Shown piece after piece: positions 63,484-64,000 of a DNA stretch of 64,000 bases. A program made the translations under genes and the position numbers. The DNA is taken from contig JABSRQ010000012.1 of assembly GCA_013215055.1 (NCBI GenBank), positions 40,167 to 104,166 on the forward strand, in the 5' to 3' direction. Under the pieces are notes generated by a model. The model had not been told where the DNA came from. It did not search any database and saw only the letters and a list, made by a program, of their open reading frames with translations. This stretch comes from Pseudomonadales bacterium. Its GTDB lineage: Bacteria; Pseudomonadota; Gammaproteobacteria; Pseudomonadales; DT-91. Within the stretch, counting starts at the first letter, position 1. Each line of letters opens with the position of its first letter.

Positions 63484-63507
63484 AGTGTTTTTCAACGCAA
63501 TGATTCA
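63484..63507 (-). repeat. attI-like core, locus 4
   Basis: On minus GAATCATTGCGTTGAAAAACACT matches the cassette-proximal end of the platforms at 43538 and 51137 (GAATCATTCCGTTGAAAAACACTG). The remaining module is missing; it directly follows the EpsI-like gene end. Confidence 0.65.
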
Positions 63508-63536
63508 ATGCCAAATTAAGCGTGAGTCACTACAGA

Positions 63537-64000
63537 TTATCCTTCGCTTATCTGCAGCCCCAAGCTGCGCTGTAACAGCCCCAGCAGCTTATCCACCTCA
63601 TCCTGCCTATGATTCTCATCCAGCAGCAAGGATACCATCAACCAGTTCTTCTCAGGCGCCAACACCGCATCCAATACCCGCGCAGAATATTCAGCAGTAA
63701 TCGTATCCCCAGCCTGAAACCAATAAATAGCGGTTTGTTCAGGCGTACCCACCTGTAAAAAACGCACAGTCTTCCCACCCCCCAACAACCACGTGCCCTC
63801 AAACCCCAGCTTATAACCCTGGCCGATATAACAATTATGCGGTTCATGCTGTGCGCGCCAGTAGTGGCTATTAACAATTAATAAGCTGCCGCGAACCCCT
63901 TCAAAATCAAAGCGGTACTTATTGGCCTGTGCCTGCTTACTGCTAAAGAACTGCGATTCAACATGTGTGAGTTCAATACCTTCACTCTGCAGCGCCTCAG
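63537..64000 (-). CDS. EpsI-like exosortase-associated protein (partial, runs off right edge)
   Basis: The last 153 codons are in the window. Residues such as LLIVNSHYWRAQHEPHNCYI and GYKLGFEGTW, then YWFQAGDTITAEYSARVLDAVL and NWLMVSLLLDENH, fit the C-terminal DUF3485/EpsI domain that accompanies or is fused to exosortases. This agrees with the PEP-CTERM proteins at 20999 and 44292. Fragments of its 3' end are scattered at 27662, 46541, 53047 and 62538. The exosortase itself should lie to the right. Confidence 0.75.
   Translation of the reverse strand, partial: EALQSEGIELTHVESQFFSSKQAQANKYRFDFEGVRGSLLIVNSHYWRAQHEPHNCYIGQGYKLGFEGTWLLGGGKTVRFLQVGTPEQTAIYWFQAGDTITAEYSARVLDAVLAPEKNWLMVSLLLDENHRQDEVDKLLGLLQRSLGLQISEG

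Overview
The window looks like accessory-rich chromosome of a gammaproteobacterium, probably marine. The evidence is Gram-negative surface proteins (TonB receptor, lipoproteins, OM barrel), C-terminal PEP-CTERM sorting tails together with an EpsI-like exosortase partner, a GbsR-type regulator and integron-type gene cassettes. I cannot name a genus. No rRNA, tRNA, CRISPR array or integron integrase was seen.

Layout. 1-3441 (minus): an operon of two retropepsin-like proteases, a RimK-related ATP-grasp ligase and a 7TM inactive transglutaminase. 3906-5697: a 56-codon gene split by an IS1182-family element. 6016-11247 (plus): GbsR regulator, membrane SRPBCC protein, fatty-acid desaturase, two DUF4166 proteins, a saccharopine-dehydrogenase-like oxidoreductase and a DCC thiol oxidoreductase; probably a lipid or cofactor modification operon. 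11415-14740 (plus): structured leader with a 20-codon ORF, then rtcB, prfH and an unknown 320-334-aa protein; the rtcB/prfH pair is a ribosome-damage repair module. 15233-20844: diguanylate cyclase, Rpn-type nuclease, an IS1595-family element with perfect 8-bp target duplication, and a RelE/Phd-type toxin-antitoxin pair. 20999-23767: a PEP-CTERM VIT/VWA integral membrane protein.

23861-27520 is an integrase-less cassette array (YdeI-like, ccdAB, prephenate dehydratase with ACT domain, small membrane protein, MAPEG, DUF6713-like), with attC-like sites after most genes. 28090-42142: TonB receptor, pirin, MBL hydrolase, DUF3299, secreted metalloprotease, molybdopterin oxidoreductase, NTF2-like protein and OM barrel. 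42507-64000 is repeat-rich and holds isolated secreted or surface proteins: a PEP-CTERM beta-helix protein, a zinc-finger/TPR/retropepsin protein, a 1286-aa Ig/propeller protein, a Fic enzyme with AbiEi-like N-terminus, and higBA. An EpsI-like gene runs off the right edge.

Two signals stand out. (1) The same platform (about 530 bp on one side, about 67 bp on the other) occurs at 42.9-44.1 kb and 50.4-51.7 kb but encloses different single cassettes. Parts of it also precede the 24-27 kb array and higBA. This looks like a dispersed attI-like site that trades cassettes. (2) A roughly 120-nt structured RNA ending in an intrinsic terminator occurs four times (5.7, 14.8, 19.8, 57.5 kb). Its stem sequences differ completely but keep pairing, around a constant C-rich loop, as expected for a family of sibling small RNAs.
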